Under the pieces are notes generated by a model, which made no database searches, was not told the DNA's origin, and saw only the letters and a program-made list of their open reading frames with translations. Shown here piece by piece: positions 18,892 through 27,506 of a DNA stretch of 64,000 bases. The stretch lies in assembly GCA_018817515.1 (NCBI GenBank), contig JAHIUD010000083.1, forward strand, positions 1 to 64,000, given 5' to 3'. Source of the stretch: Pseudomonadota bacterium. Its GTDB lineage: Bacteria; Desulfobacterota; Desulfovibrionia; Desulfovibrionales; Desulfovibrionaceae. The stretch's first letter is position 1. Every line of letters begins with the position of its first letter. Both the position numbers and the translations under genes were made by a program.

Positions 18892-21800
18892 ATGAGTCTG
18901 TCTGCTGAAGAAATCGCAGGAGCCCTCAGGCGGTACGTGCGATCCGAAAAGGACGACGCCCTCAAGGTCCTGCCTGCAATCCTTTCGGAATTGGCGGAGC
19001 TGCCCCCAGGCCATGGCGACACCCCCCAGGGCGCCGCCGCCGCCGGGGAGATCGCCTGCCTGCTCTTTGGCATCGTGCGCCCCCTGCGCGACGTCGCCCT
19101 GATGTCGCGCACCTTGCAGGCGCTTTCGTCTCTGGGCCGGTATGGCCGCAGTCTGGTGATGTCGTACATCCAGGCCCGCAACATCGCCCTGCCGCAGATC
19201 ACGCCGATCTTGCAGGCCCTGCCCGGCGGGGAGTTCTTGGCCCTTGTCAACGAGATGTTCCTGGCCCCCCTGGGCGATGACAAGCAGTACATGGCCTGGC
19301 TCAAGGGCCTGCTGCCCGTGCCCGGGCGTTGCGACCCCAGGGGCGCGATGCTCTTTCTGCGGGCCCTGGCCGACGAGGGCACGCCCCTGGCCAAGCCCCT
19401 GCGCGACGCCCTGCTCACGGCCTGCCTCGCCGAGGCCCTGCCCCAGGTCTTTGCAGGCAAGCCTGCGGCGGCAACCTCCGAGGCCATGCTCAAGTCCGCC
19501 GAGAGCCTTTCCAGCCCGGCCATCCACGTGGAGGCCCTGGGCTATGCGCTGCGCGTGTCCGGCACCAGCGGGCCAAGCCGCCTGGCTCCCCTCTTGGCCG
19601 CCGCCCCGGACCTGGAGGTCCGCGAATCCACCCTGCTGGTCGAGCTGCGTCGCCTGGCCGCGCTGCCCTCTGCCCCGGCGCTGTTGCTCCCGGCAGCCCA
19701 GGCCGAGCCGGAACTTCTTGGCCTTGTGCTGGCCGACATGCTGCGCCAGGGCGGCGAGTTGCGCGAGCGCGCCCTCGGGCTGGCGCCGCTTTTGCCCAGG
19801 ACCGGGCTCGCGCCCCTTTTGGCGGATGTTCCTGACGCCGAGCGCCAGGCCGTGCTGGGCCGCATGTTTCTCGCCCTTGTCCGCCAGGACCCGGATTTCC
19901 TGCGCCGCGCGGCCAAGGCCATGCAAAACATGCTGGACACGGCCTCGCTGCAGGCCCTGACCAATTTGTTCGCAGCCCAGGTGGCCCGTGACGAGGCCGA
20001 GAGCGCCGCGCTCATGGCCCCGGCCGCCCGCCCCGCGCCGGGCAAGGCCCCAGCCGCCCGCCGCCCCTCCCTGGCCGAGGTCCTGAAGGACGCCCTGAGC
20101 CCCCTGAAGGACCAGGACTACTCGCATTCGGCCCTGAACGGCGAGACCCTGGAGGGCTCCACCCTTGTTTCCGTGAACCTTACGACCAGCAAGTTCTCCT
20201 CGGTCACCTTCCGCAGGGTCCGCCTGAGCGCCTGCGCCCTGCAGGGCAGCCAGTTCGAGGCCTGCACCTTCCAGGCTTGCACCTTTGCGGGCGTCGATCT
20301 GTGCGACACGATCTTCCAGAGTTGCCGCTTCGAGGGCTGTGTGTTCGAGCGTTGCGATGCCGCGCGGCTGCGCCTGTCCTCCAGCGTCCTGGCCGGGTGC
20401 TCCGTGGCCGAGAGCAACCTGGCGGGCGCGCATCTGGCCAAGACCCGCCTGGACCGTCTCACGGCCCGGCTCAGCGCCTTCTCCGGCCTGCGCGCCCAGG
20501 AGAGCGCCCTGACGCATTGTTGTTTCACGCACTGCGACCTCTCCGGCTCGGTGCTGGAGCGCTGCGCCCTGCGCGGCTCGGAGTTCATCGACAGCGCCCT
20601 GGCCCTGCTCAGCCTGCGCCAGTGTGAGGCCCTGGGGGTGAACTTCATGCGCTGTTCCCTGCCTGGCCTGGCCCTGTCGGGCGGGCATACGGACAATCCG
20701 CATCTCCTTGCCGCCCGGAGCGCCTCTCTGGCGGCCCTGCTGGCCATGCCGGACAGGCCCGGCAGCGCGTTGACGGACCTGCCGCAGGGGCTGCAGAGCG
20801 CCTCCGGCGCGGCCTTTGTGGCCGCCTGCGTGGGCCGCCATGTCCGCGTGGACGAGGCCCGGCGCACCCTGGCGGCCATGCGTGGGCAGAACCAGCGGCG
20901 CACCGAGCTGGCCCTGCAGCGCTTGACCGAGCCGCAGGGCGTGTTCTTGCGCCTCTTGCCGCAACTCCTGATCACGGATGTCTTCGAGAAGGCTCAGGGC
21001 CTCAAGGGCGTCCCGTCCTGCTCCCTGGGCGGGGCCGAAGTCCGGCTGGACGGCGCGTTGCTGGAAAAATTCTTCCCCGGCCAGCCGCCCACGCCCGCAG
21101 CCGCGCCGCTTCTGGACCCGGTTTTGAGCATTGAGGCTCTGTATGCCATAGGCAGCCTGGGCTCCGTGGCCCAGAAACCCTCCTCGGACATCGACTGCTG
21201 GGTCTGCCACAGCGAGCCCGAGGGCCTCACGCCGGAGGTCCGGGAGGGGCTGCGGCGCAAGCTCGCGGCCCTGGAGGTCTGGGCCGACGAGCAGTTCGGC
21301 CTGGAGGTGCACTTCTTCGCCATGACGCTCGACGAGGTGCGCACCAATTCCTTTGGCATGAGCGACAAGGAGAGCTCCGGCTCGGCCCAGGCGGCCCTGC
21401 TCAAGGAGGAGTTCTACCGCACGGCGCTCAGGCTCGCGGGCAAGGACCTGCTCTGGTGGGCCACGCCTCCGGGCATGGACGCCGCCGCCGCGCAGTCGCT
21501 TCTGGCTGACATCACGGTCCTGGACCCGCGCCTGGCCGCGGAACTGGTGGACCTGGGCCAGCCCGAGCCCATCCCGGCCAGCGAATATTTCGGGGCCTGC
21601 CTGTGGCAGATGGTCAAGGCCCTGCACAGCCCCTACAAATCGGTGATGAAGCTTGGGCTGCTGGAGAAGTATGCGGACAAGGGCGAGGCCATGCGCCTGC
21701 TTTGTGACCGCATCAAGGAGGCCGTGCAGCGGGGCCGGTCCCGGCCGGAATGGGTGGACCCGTACCTGGCGCTGTTTTCCTCCATCCACTCGCACTACGC

Positions 21801-22704
21801 CGGTCTGGGCGACGAGGGGTCGCTGGGGCTGCTGGCCGAATGCCTGCGCCTCAAGGCCGATGTGGACCCCGATGACCTGCCGCCGGAGTTCGGCCAGGTG
21901 GCCCAGGCCGCGCCCACAAGCGGCACCTTTGCGCACTCCCTGCGCCTGGGCGGACTGGTGAACCAGTTCATGATCGCGGCCTACCGCCGCATCCAGGGCG
22001 GCATCAAGGCCGACCGCGCGGCGGCGAGCATCACCCCGCAGGATATGACGCGCCTGGGTCGGCGCATCGCCGCAAACTTCGCCCAGCGCGAGCACAAGGT
22101 CAGCCTGGTGCCGTTTCTGTCCGAGGATGTGGCCTTCACGGAGCTGTTCTTCTACGCCGAAAAGGCCCCGGGCAAGCGCCCCATCTGGGCGGTGAAGGGC
22201 AAGGAGAAGGCCACGGGCAAGGCCGCGGTGGAGTCGCTGGCGCCCATCCGCAGGGATACGGACGTGGCGCGGCTGCTGGCGTGGGTGGTGGTCAACGGCA
22301 TCTATGATCCGGGGCTGGCGGTGCAGGCGGAGAAGACCCTGGCCCCCATCGCGGTGATGGACGTCCAGGCCCTGCTCCAGGACCTCGCGGCATTTTTCCC
22401 CCGGCGCGAGATACTGGACCCGGACATGGAGGAATACCTGCAGGACGAGCGCGTGACCCGGGCCTACCTGATCCTGAACCTGCCGGTAGCGCCGGACAAG
22501 AACAAGATCGTCCAGGCCTCGGTGATCTATTCCACCAATTGGGGCGAGCTGTTCTGCCAGGGCTTCGACAACCCGCCCCAGCTCCTGTCCGTGTCGCCGC
22601 TGACCTTCCTGCGCGAGAACCTGGCCAGGCCCGTGCCGCCCAGGCCGGAGGTCAAGATCTTCGTCCCCAAGAAGTCGGCCTGCCCCAGGATCAAGGCCTT
22701 CTAA
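18892..22704 (+). CDS. Class I adenylate cyclase with pentapeptide-repeat region
   Basis: 1270 residues in one frame. Residues about 740-900 match the class I (CyaA-type) adenylate cyclase catalytic core: LYAIGSLGSVAQKPSSDIDC, then WVCH, corresponding to the GS-x-GS-VGQ and SD-D-WVCH motifs of enterobacterial CyaA. LLKEEFYRTALRLAGKDLLW follows, as in CyaA. Residues about 410-600 form an array of pentapeptide-like repeats A(D/N)LXX (FEACTFQACTFAGVDLCDT; LAGCSVAESNLAGAHLAKT), which fold as a right-handed beta helix. The N-terminal 400 residues are Leu/Ala-rich helical repeats, perhaps HEAT-like. There is no membrane segment, so it is cytoplasmic. The product should be cAMP from ATP. Two cyclic-nucleotide-binding proteins are encoded at 15.7 and 29.8 kb. 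It sits alone and no promoter is obvious. Confidence 0.85.
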   Translation: MSLSAEEIAGALRRYVRSEKDDALKVLPAILSELAELPPGHGDTPQGAAAAGEIACLLFGIVRPLRDVALMSRTLQALSSLGRYGRSLVMSYIQARNIALPQITPILQALPGGEFLALVNEMFLAPLGDDKQYMAWLKGLLPVPGRCDPRGAMLFLRALADEGTPLAKPLRDALLTACLAEALPQVFAGKPAAATSEAMLKSAESLSSPAIHVEALGYALRVSGTSGPSRLAPLLAAAPDLEVRESTLLVELRRLAALPSAPALLLPAAQAEPELLGLVLADMLRQGGELRERALGLAPLLPRTGLAPLLADVPDAERQAVLGRMFLALVRQDPDFLRRAAKAMQNMLDTASLQALTNLFAAQVARDEAESAALMAPAARPAPGKAPAARRPSLAEVLKDALSPLKDQDYSHSALNGETLEGSTLVSVNLTTSKFSSVTFRRVRLSACALQGSQFEACTFQACTFAGVDLCDTIFQSCRFEGCVFERCDAARLRLSSSVLAGCSVAESNLAGAHLAKTRLDRLTARLSAFSGLRAQESALTHCCFTHCDLSGSVLERCALRGSEFIDSALALLSLRQCEALGVNFMRCSLPGLALSGGHTDNPHLLAARSASLAALLAMPDRPGSALTDLPQGLQSASGAAFVAACVGRHVRVDEARRTLAAMRGQNQRRTELALQRLTEPQGVFLRLLPQLLITDVFEKAQGLKGVPSCSLGGAEVRLDGALLEKFFPGQPPTPAAAPLLDPVLSIEALYAIGSLGSVAQKPSSDIDCWVCHSEPEGLTPEVREGLRRKLAALEVWADEQFGLEVHFFAMTLDEVRTNSFGMSDKESSGSAQAALLKEEFYRTALRLAGKDLLWWATPPGMDAAAAQSLLADITVLDPRLAAELVDLGQPEPIPASEYFGACLWQMVKALHSPYKSVMKLGLLEKYADKGEAMRLLCDRIKEAVQRGRSRPEWVDPYLALFSSIHSHYAGLGDEGSLGLLAECLRLKADVDPDDLPPEFGQVAQAAPTSGTFAHSLRLGGLVNQFMIAAYRRIQGGIKADRAAASITPQDMTRLGRRIAANFAQREHKVSLVPFLSEDVAFTELFFYAEKAPGKRPIWAVKGKEKATGKAAVESLAPIRRDTDVARLLAWVVVNGIYDPGLAVQAEKTLAPIAVMDVQALLQDLAAFFPRREILDPDMEEYLQDERVTRAYLILNLPVAPDKNKIVQASVIYSTNWGELFCQGFDNPPQLLSVSPLTFLRENLARPVPPRPEVKIFVPKKSACPRIKAF

Positions 22705-22953
22705 AGCCCGCCCCGGCACGGGCGCTGCGTCCGTGCGTATCCCCGCCGTATCCCGTCCATCTCTGCCGGTTCGTTTGCCGCCAGTATGGCCGCGTGCGGT
22801 CTACCCTATGTCTATCCGATTATTGCCCGCTTCCTGTCGCGCAGGAAGCCGGGCTCTTCGGCACGGCCAATAGCCCGCGCCCGGAGGCGTTATTTCGCCC
22901 GCCGACAGGGTGAAGTGGCGCAAAGAAGTACTGCGGGTTCTGCGGGGGCGGCG

Positions 22954-23811
22954 TCAGCCCTTGGCGATCATGGCCGTGGCGATCCAGTCCAGCACCAGCG
23001 CGGGCATCACCGTGGGCTGGTTCAGCGCCTCCTGGGCCTGGCCCAGCACCAGGTCGAAGCGCCGCAGGCCGGAAGGTCCGAGCCGCGCCAGCCGTTTGGC
23101 GGCGGGGGATCCCTGGGTGTCGCCCGCCACGGCCAGGGTCAGCTCGCGCTGGCAGGCCGAGAGCAGCCGCAGGGCCAGCGCGCGGTCTGCCGCGCCCTTG
23201 GTGCCGGTGCGCTCGAACCAGCCCTGTCCGGTGTCCCAGAAATTGAGCAGCGCGGCCAGCCACTCGGCAACGTCGGGCTCCGGGGCCTTTGGCCCGGGCC
23301 AGGGCAGGGTGAGAACGAAGCTGCGCGAGACCAGCGTCTGGAGCAGGCGTTCGCGCTGGGGCGCCAGGAGCACGAAGACGTTGCCCGGCCGGGGTTCCTC
23401 CAGGGTCTTGAGGAGCAGGTTGGCCACGGCGGGGTGGAACTCGTGCGCGCCGAAGAAGATGCTCACGCGCCGGCCGTTGCCGCGCGGCGGCTGGCCCCAT
23501 TCGGGCAGGGCCTCGCGCACCTCGTCGGTGGTGATCTTCTCCTGGTCGCCAAAGACCTTTAAGTCCATGAACACGCCCTGGGCGATCTGCACGCAGGCCG
23601 GGCACTGGCAGCAGGGGCGCGCCTCGGGCTGGCCGGTGCAATTGAGGGTGGCGGCCCAGGCCAGGGCCGCGGTCTTGCGGTCGGCCTCGGTGCCGCCCTC
23701 GATGACCAGGCTCTGGGGCGCGTGGGCCGAGAGCGTGCGCAGGCGCGCCAGGATCTGCGCGGCCCCGGCAAAGGCGCACAGGGCTGTGGGGGAGCACGCC
23801 GTCCCGGTCAT
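22954..23811 (-). CDS. holB: DNA polymerase III delta' subunit-like protein
   Basis: 285 residues. Belongs to the clamp-loader AAA+ group. A zinc module C-C-x-C-P-A-C lies at about residues 62-68, followed by the conserved FHPAVANLLLKTLEEPRPG segment and LLAPQRERLLQTLVSRSFV (sensor region). The P-loop is degenerate (EGGTEADRKTAAL in place of GxxGxGKT), which is usual for delta', a subunit that does not hydrolyse ATP. The role is loading the sliding clamp during replication. It runs in the same direction as glgA and the CBM48 gene upstream, separated by about 100 bases. The C-terminal domain is shorter than in E. coli. Confidence 0.85.
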   Translation of the reverse strand: MTGTACSPTALCAFAGAAQILARLRTLSAHAPQSLVIEGGTEADRKTAALAWAATLNCTGQPEARPCCQCPACVQIAQGVFMDLKVFGDQEKITTDEVREALPEWGQPPRGNGRRVSIFFGAHEFHPAVANLLLKTLEEPRPGNVFVLLAPQRERLLQTLVSRSFVLTLPWPGPKAPEPDVAEWLAALLNFWDTGQGWFERTGTKGAADRALALRLLSACQRELTLAVAGDTQGSPAAKRLARLGPSGLRRFDLVLGQAQEALNQPTVMPALVLDWIATAMIAKG

Positions 23812-23910
23812 GGGCGGCCTGCGGCTGTCGCTTGGGGTGTTGCTGCGGGCGGAGCGCTTCTGCGTGGCGTCATGGGCAAGGCTTACCGCACAAGCGCGCC
23901 GGACCGCAAG

Positions 23911-24216
23911 CTAGAGCACGACCACGGAGTTGTCGGCGTCGGCAAAGGCGCTGTAAACGTAGCAGTCGGCCTCGGTGTCATTGAGCCAGACGCCCGCGTC
24001 GGTGACGAAGCGGTACTGGTAGGGCGTGGCCGCGGGCAGCGTCAGGCTGGCGGTGAACTGGCCTTTGGCCTTGCGCATGGCTTGCTTGGTGGGGCTCCAC
24101 TCGTTGAACTCTCCGGCCAGGTACAGCTTCGTTGCCCCGGCGGCGGCCTCCACGGGCAGGGAAAAAACCACCTTGCACGTGCTCTTGTCCTTGGAATAGG
24201 TCTTGGTCAGCGGCAT
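23911..24216 (-). CDS. Free-standing CBM48/AMPK-type glycogen-binding protein
   Basis: 101 residues, essentially one carbohydrate-binding module: KLYLAGEFNEWSPTKQAMRK, then FTASLTLPAATPYQYRFV and WLNDTEADCYVYSAF. These are the hallmarks of CBM48/glycogen-binding domains (AG-FN-W, Y-Y-F-V, W-D). In most proteins this module is attached to an enzyme such as branching enzyme or to the AMPK beta subunit; here it is alone. It is 48 bases downstream of glgA on the same strand, so a role in glycogen targeting or regulation is likely but inferred. Confidence 0.82.
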   Translation of the reverse strand: MPLTKTYSKDKSTCKVVFSLPVEAAAGATKLYLAGEFNEWSPTKQAMRKAKGQFTASLTLPAATPYQYRFVTDAGVWLNDTEADCYVYSAFADADNSVVVL

Positions 24217-24264
24217 GATACATCCCCCTCAGCGCAGTCCCCGCGGACCGCATGACAGGTTCAA

Positions 24265-25722
24265 TTACACTCGCGCGCCGAGCGAACGGTACAGCTCGAT
24301 GTACCGGGCGGCGGAGCTCTCCCAACTGAAGTCCTGGCTCATGGCGCGCTCGACCATGCCGCGCCAGTACGCCTTCTTGTTCTTCCACAGGTCCACGGCC
24401 TCGATGATGGTCTGGTAGAAGGTCTCGGGGTCGGGGTCGGAAAAGGTGAAGCCCGTGGCCTGGGGGTGCGGGTAGGGCACGATGGTGTCGCGCAGGCCGC
24501 CCACGTTGGTGGCCACCGGCGGGGTGCCGAAGCGCAGGGCGTACATCTGCGTCAGCCCGCAGGGCTCGTAGCGCGAGGGCATGAGGAAGATGTCCGACCC
24601 GGCCTGGATGCGGTGGGCCAGGTCCTCGGAGTAGCCCACGATGACGCAGAGGCGGTCGTGGTGCTCCTCGGCCAGCTCCTGCAGCCTGGCCTCGTGCTCC
24701 AGCTTGCCCTCGCCCAGGACGATGAGCCCGATCTCCTGCTCCATGAGCCTGGGGATGATGTCGGTCAAGAGGTCCACGCCCTTCTGGCCCCGGAAGCGCC
24801 CGATGAAGCTGAGCAGGGGCTTGTCCTCCAGTTGGTCGGGCAGGCACATTTCCTTTAAGAGCGCGCGCTTGCAGTCGAGCTTCCCCTCCGGGCTGCCGGA
24901 GCGGTAGATGCAGGGCAGAAACTTGTCGTCGCGCGGGTCCCATACGGAATAGTCCGCGCCATTGAGGATGCCGCGCAGGGCTCCCCGGCGGCGGCGCAGC
25001 ATGCCCTCCAGCCCGCAGCCGAACTCCGGGGTCAGGATCTCCTCGGCGTAGGTGGGGCTCACCGTGGTCACGGCATCGGCGTAGGCGATGCCCGTCTTGA
25101 GCAGGTTGAAGTCGCCGAAGAATTCGGCTCCGTTCATGTTCCAGGCCTCGGCGGGCAGGCCGGACTCGAAGAACAGGCGCGAGGCGAAGCGGCCCTGGAA
25201 GGCCAAGTTGTGGATGGTCAGGACAGTCTTGGTGTCCTTCCAGTAGGGGTCGGTGCGCCGCCAGAAGTGCAGGTAGGCGGGCACGAGCGCGCTCTGCCAG
25301 TCGTGGGCGTGGATGACCGCCGGGGCCCAGTCGAGCCTGCGGGCCCATTCCAGCGTGGCCCGGCAGAAGAAGTTGAAGCGCTCGCAGTTGTCGAAATAGT
25401 CGCCCGCGTGGGTGTTGTACAGGAAGCGGCGGTCGAAGTATTCGCCCCGGCCCACGAAGTACACGGGCATGCCGTAGTAGTCGGCCTGGTAGATCTCTGC
25501 GGTGATGGGCGCCCAGGGGTAGCCCACGGGGCAGCGCTCGGTCAAAAGGCGCAGGTTGAAGCCGGAGGTGGCGAAGCGGCCATACATGGGCGTGACCACG
25601 GCGGTGTTGACCCCCAGGCGGTGCAGGGTCAGCGGCAGCGCGCCCAGCACGTCGGCCAGGCCGCCGGTCTTGGAGAAGGGGTACATCTCCGAGGTCATGA
25701 ACAGGACAAGAGGCTTGGCCAT
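24265..25722 (-). CDS. glgA: Glycogen synthase (ADP-glucose, GT5)
   Basis: 485 residues, usual for bacterial GlgA. It transfers glucose from ADP-glucose to the growing alpha-1,4-glucan. The N-terminal [20 protein letters not shown] holds the ADP-glucose-binding KTGGL motif. [14 protein letters not shown] and the C-terminal domain segments [14 protein letters not shown] and [20 protein letters not shown] carry the catalytic Glu and nucleotide-binding residues of the GT-B fold. The ATG at 25722 follows GAGAGGAGCC. The free CBM48 gene lies just downstream. Confidence 0.96.
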   Translation of the reverse strand: MAKPLVLFMTSEMYPFSKTGGLADVLGALPLTLHRLGVNTAVVTPMYGRFATSGFNLRLLTERCPVGYPWAPITAEIYQADYYGMPVYFVGRGEYFDRRFLYNTHAGDYFDNCERFNFFCRATLEWARRLDWAPAVIHAHDWQSALVPAYLHFWRRTDPYWKDTKTVLTIHNLAFQGRFASRLFFESGLPAEAWNMNGAEFFGDFNLLKTGIAYADAVTTVSPTYAEEILTPEFGCGLEGMLRRRRGALRGILNGADYSVWDPRDDKFLPCIYRSGSPEGKLDCKRALLKEMCLPDQLEDKPLLSFIGRFRGQKGVDLLTDIIPRLMEQEIGLIVLGEGKLEHEARLQELAEEHHDRLCVIVGYSEDLAHRIQAGSDIFLMPSRYEPCGLTQMYALRFGTPPVATNVGGLRDTIVPYPHPQATGFTFSDPDPETFYQTIIEAVDLWKNKKAYWRGMVERAMSQDFSWESSAARYIELYRSLGARV

Positions 25723-25766
25723 TGGCTCCTCTCAGCAGGGTCGGGCCCGGAGCGCCCGGACCGGGG

Positions 25767-26216
25767 TCAGGCTTGCGCCGCCGCGCCCGGCGGGCGCAGG
25801 CTGGCGAGCCGGGTGACATAGTCGCTCACAATGCGCCCGTGGTCAAAGGCCAGGGGCGGCAGGTCGTTCAGCGGAAATATCGCCGCCCGGGCCGCGTCGT
25901 CGCCGGCCATGAGCTGCGCCGGGTCCAGAGCCTGGGCCAGATACACGGCGCTGGCGGTGTGGCCGCGCGGATCGCGCGCCGGGTCGGAATACACGCCGAG
26001 CAGCGCCGTGAGCTCCACCTCAAGGCCGGTCTCCTCGCGCATCTCGCGCAGGGCGGCGGCCTCGCAGCTCTCGCCCACATCCACGAAACCGCCGGGCAGG
26101 GCCCAGCCGTGGGGCGGGTTCTTGCGTTCCACAAGCACGAGGCCTTGTCCGGGCAGGTGCACCAGCACATCCACGGTCAAAAGCGGCGTTTGCGGACGCT
26201 GGCCAGCTGCGGACAT
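25767..26216 (-). CDS. Nudix hydrolase, ADP-ribose pyrophosphatase-like
   Basis: 149 residues. A complete Nudix box, GGFVDVGESCEAAALREMRE followed by ETGLEV, lies at about 41-66 with the metal-binding glutamates (RE-x2-EE). The pattern just after it (LGVYSDPARDPRGHTASAVY) is typical of ADP-ribose pyrophosphatase-like Nudix enzymes. Those cleave nucleoside diphosphates linked to another group; the exact substrate cannot be read. The ATG at 26216 follows GGGGAGGAGG. It is 44 bases upstream of glgA on the same strand. An ADP-sugar substrate is therefore conceivable (inference). Confidence 0.88.
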   Translation of the reverse strand: MSAAGQRPQTPLLTVDVLVHLPGQGLVLVERKNPPHGWALPGGFVDVGESCEAAALREMREETGLEVELTALLGVYSDPARDPRGHTASAVYLAQALDPAQLMAGDDAARAAIFPLNDLPPLAFDHGRIVSDYVTRLASLRPPGAAAQA

Positions 26217-26717
26217 GGACCTCCTCCCCGAAAAACGGGAAACGCTTGAGGCTGTTACCGAACGATCATTTAGTTAGATGAACCTGCGGCATATGACAAG
26301 CATAATTCGGTTACGAAGCTGCAAATATGCGCAGCAGGCGCAAGGGCGGGATGCGGGGAGCGCAGGGGCACATGCCGAAACGGCCAGGCGCAAAACGTCA
26401 CGGCAGGGCTGGGAGACAGGGGGGCTCAGGAAAGTGGGGGGCAATGGCCGGAGCTGGAAATGAAATCGGCTTCCGTGGGACCACCCCAGGGAAGCCGGTT
26501 TCTGCAAAGGAAGGAAGGATACTTGGCATAGAGCAGGATGCGTGCCAAAGGTGGGCGTTCAGTGAAATAAAAAATAAAAGTGTTTGATTTTGGTGTGTTG
26601 CGAGCAAAACGATTTTTAGATTCCAGGCTCGCAGCCCAGAAAACCCCAAAAACCGGTGTAAAATCTTGAACCGCAGCCCCGCTCGTACCAGCGATCTTGC
26701 CCCTGGGGTTAAAAAAA
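26217..26717. other. 500-base AT-richer intergenic region
   Basis: Lies between two minus-strand genes. I see no gene: short open frames at 26278-26587 have no ribosome site and no protein-like composition. The last 170 bases contain A/T runs and GGGGTTAAAAAAACTAAAC just beyond the tsaC-like stop codon, with no convincing terminator stem. No repeat, tRNA-like cloverleaf or recognisable small RNA was found. Confidence 0.5.
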
Positions 26718-27341
26718 CTAAACTGCCGAGGTCAGGGCGAAGTGGTCCGTGAGGGCGAGCGTAGGCACGGCCCCGGAGCGCAGCACGGCCAGGCGTCCGT
26801 GTCCCAGCAGGCGCACCAGGGTGGACGGCGCGCCGCCAGCGGGCCAGGGCTGGTCCAGGACCGCTCCGGCCGAGCCCGCCACCAGGGCCGGGTCCAACTG
26901 GCCGGGGTCCGCCGTGGCGGGCTGGCCGCTGGCGTTGGCGCTGGTGGCCACGATGGCTCCGCCAGCCAGGCGGCAGAGCTCCCTGGCCAGGGGGTGCGGG
27001 CTGATGCGCACCGAGGTCAGGCCCTGGGTGTCGCGCACCAGGGAGGGCAGATCGGGCCGGGTGGGCAAAAGCACCGAGAGCGGGCCGGGCCAGAAGCGCG
27101 CGGCGACCAGGGCCAGGTCGATCTCCAGGGCCTGGGGCAGAGGGGCCAAAAGCTCGCGCAGGCCCGCCATGTCGGCCACGATGAGCGGAAACGGCTTGCT
27201 CTGCGGGCGGTTCTTCAGCGCGGCCACCAGGGCGCAGGCCTCGGCGTTGTCCGCCGCGCAGCCCAGGGCGTAGAGGGTCTCCGTGGGGTAGATGACGACC
27301 CCGCCGGAGCGGACGGCATCTGCCGCAGCCTGAATGTCCAT
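26718..27341 (-). CDS. Threonylcarbamoyl-AMP synthase family protein (Sua5/YrdC/TsaC)
   Basis: 207 residues from the ATG at 27341, which has AGGAGG six bases upstream. The N-terminal GGVVIYPTETLYALGC, then KNRPQSKPFPLIV, FWPGPLSVLLP, SVRISPHPLA and ATSANASGQPA are the standard motifs. The enzyme makes threonylcarbamoyl-AMP from threonine, bicarbonate and ATP for the t6A37 modification of ANN-decoding tRNAs. There is no Sua5 C-terminal domain, so it is the short TsaC/YrdC type. Divergent from the glycosyltransferase gene. Confidence 0.92.
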   Translation of the reverse strand: MDIQAAADAVRSGGVVIYPTETLYALGCAADNAEACALVAALKNRPQSKPFPLIVADMAGLRELLAPLPQALEIDLALVAARFWPGPLSVLLPTRPDLPSLVRDTQGLTSVRISPHPLARELCRLAGGAIVATSANASGQPATADPGQLDPALVAGSAGAVLDQPWPAGGAPSTLVRLLGHGRLAVLRSGAVPTLALTDHFALTSAV

Positions 27342-27506
27342 GCCTGATCCTCCTGTGGGCCGGGCCCGTTGCGCTGTCCCGATCTCCGGTAAAAGCCGCG
27401 CGTACCGCAGCCCATGCTGTCTCTGGAAGGCCGCGCTTTTCATCCGCGCCCACATCAAGTAAGCAGCACCAAGAATAGCCAAGTAGCGGACAATCAAGGA
27501 GGACCC

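Noticed and set aside
18877-22719. Nearly 1280-codon open frame antisense to the adenylate cyclase gene
   Set aside because: Same effect: Gln/Gly/Arg-rich non-protein-like translation and no start signal; the sense strand carries clear catalytic motifs.
22954-23811. Loss-of-function of holB because the P-loop is degenerate
   Set aside because: Delta' subunits normally lack a working P-loop, so this is expected and not evidence of decay.
26278-26587. Small open frames in the AT-rich gap
   Set aside because: No ribosome site, biased composition, and no conserved pattern; treated as non-coding.
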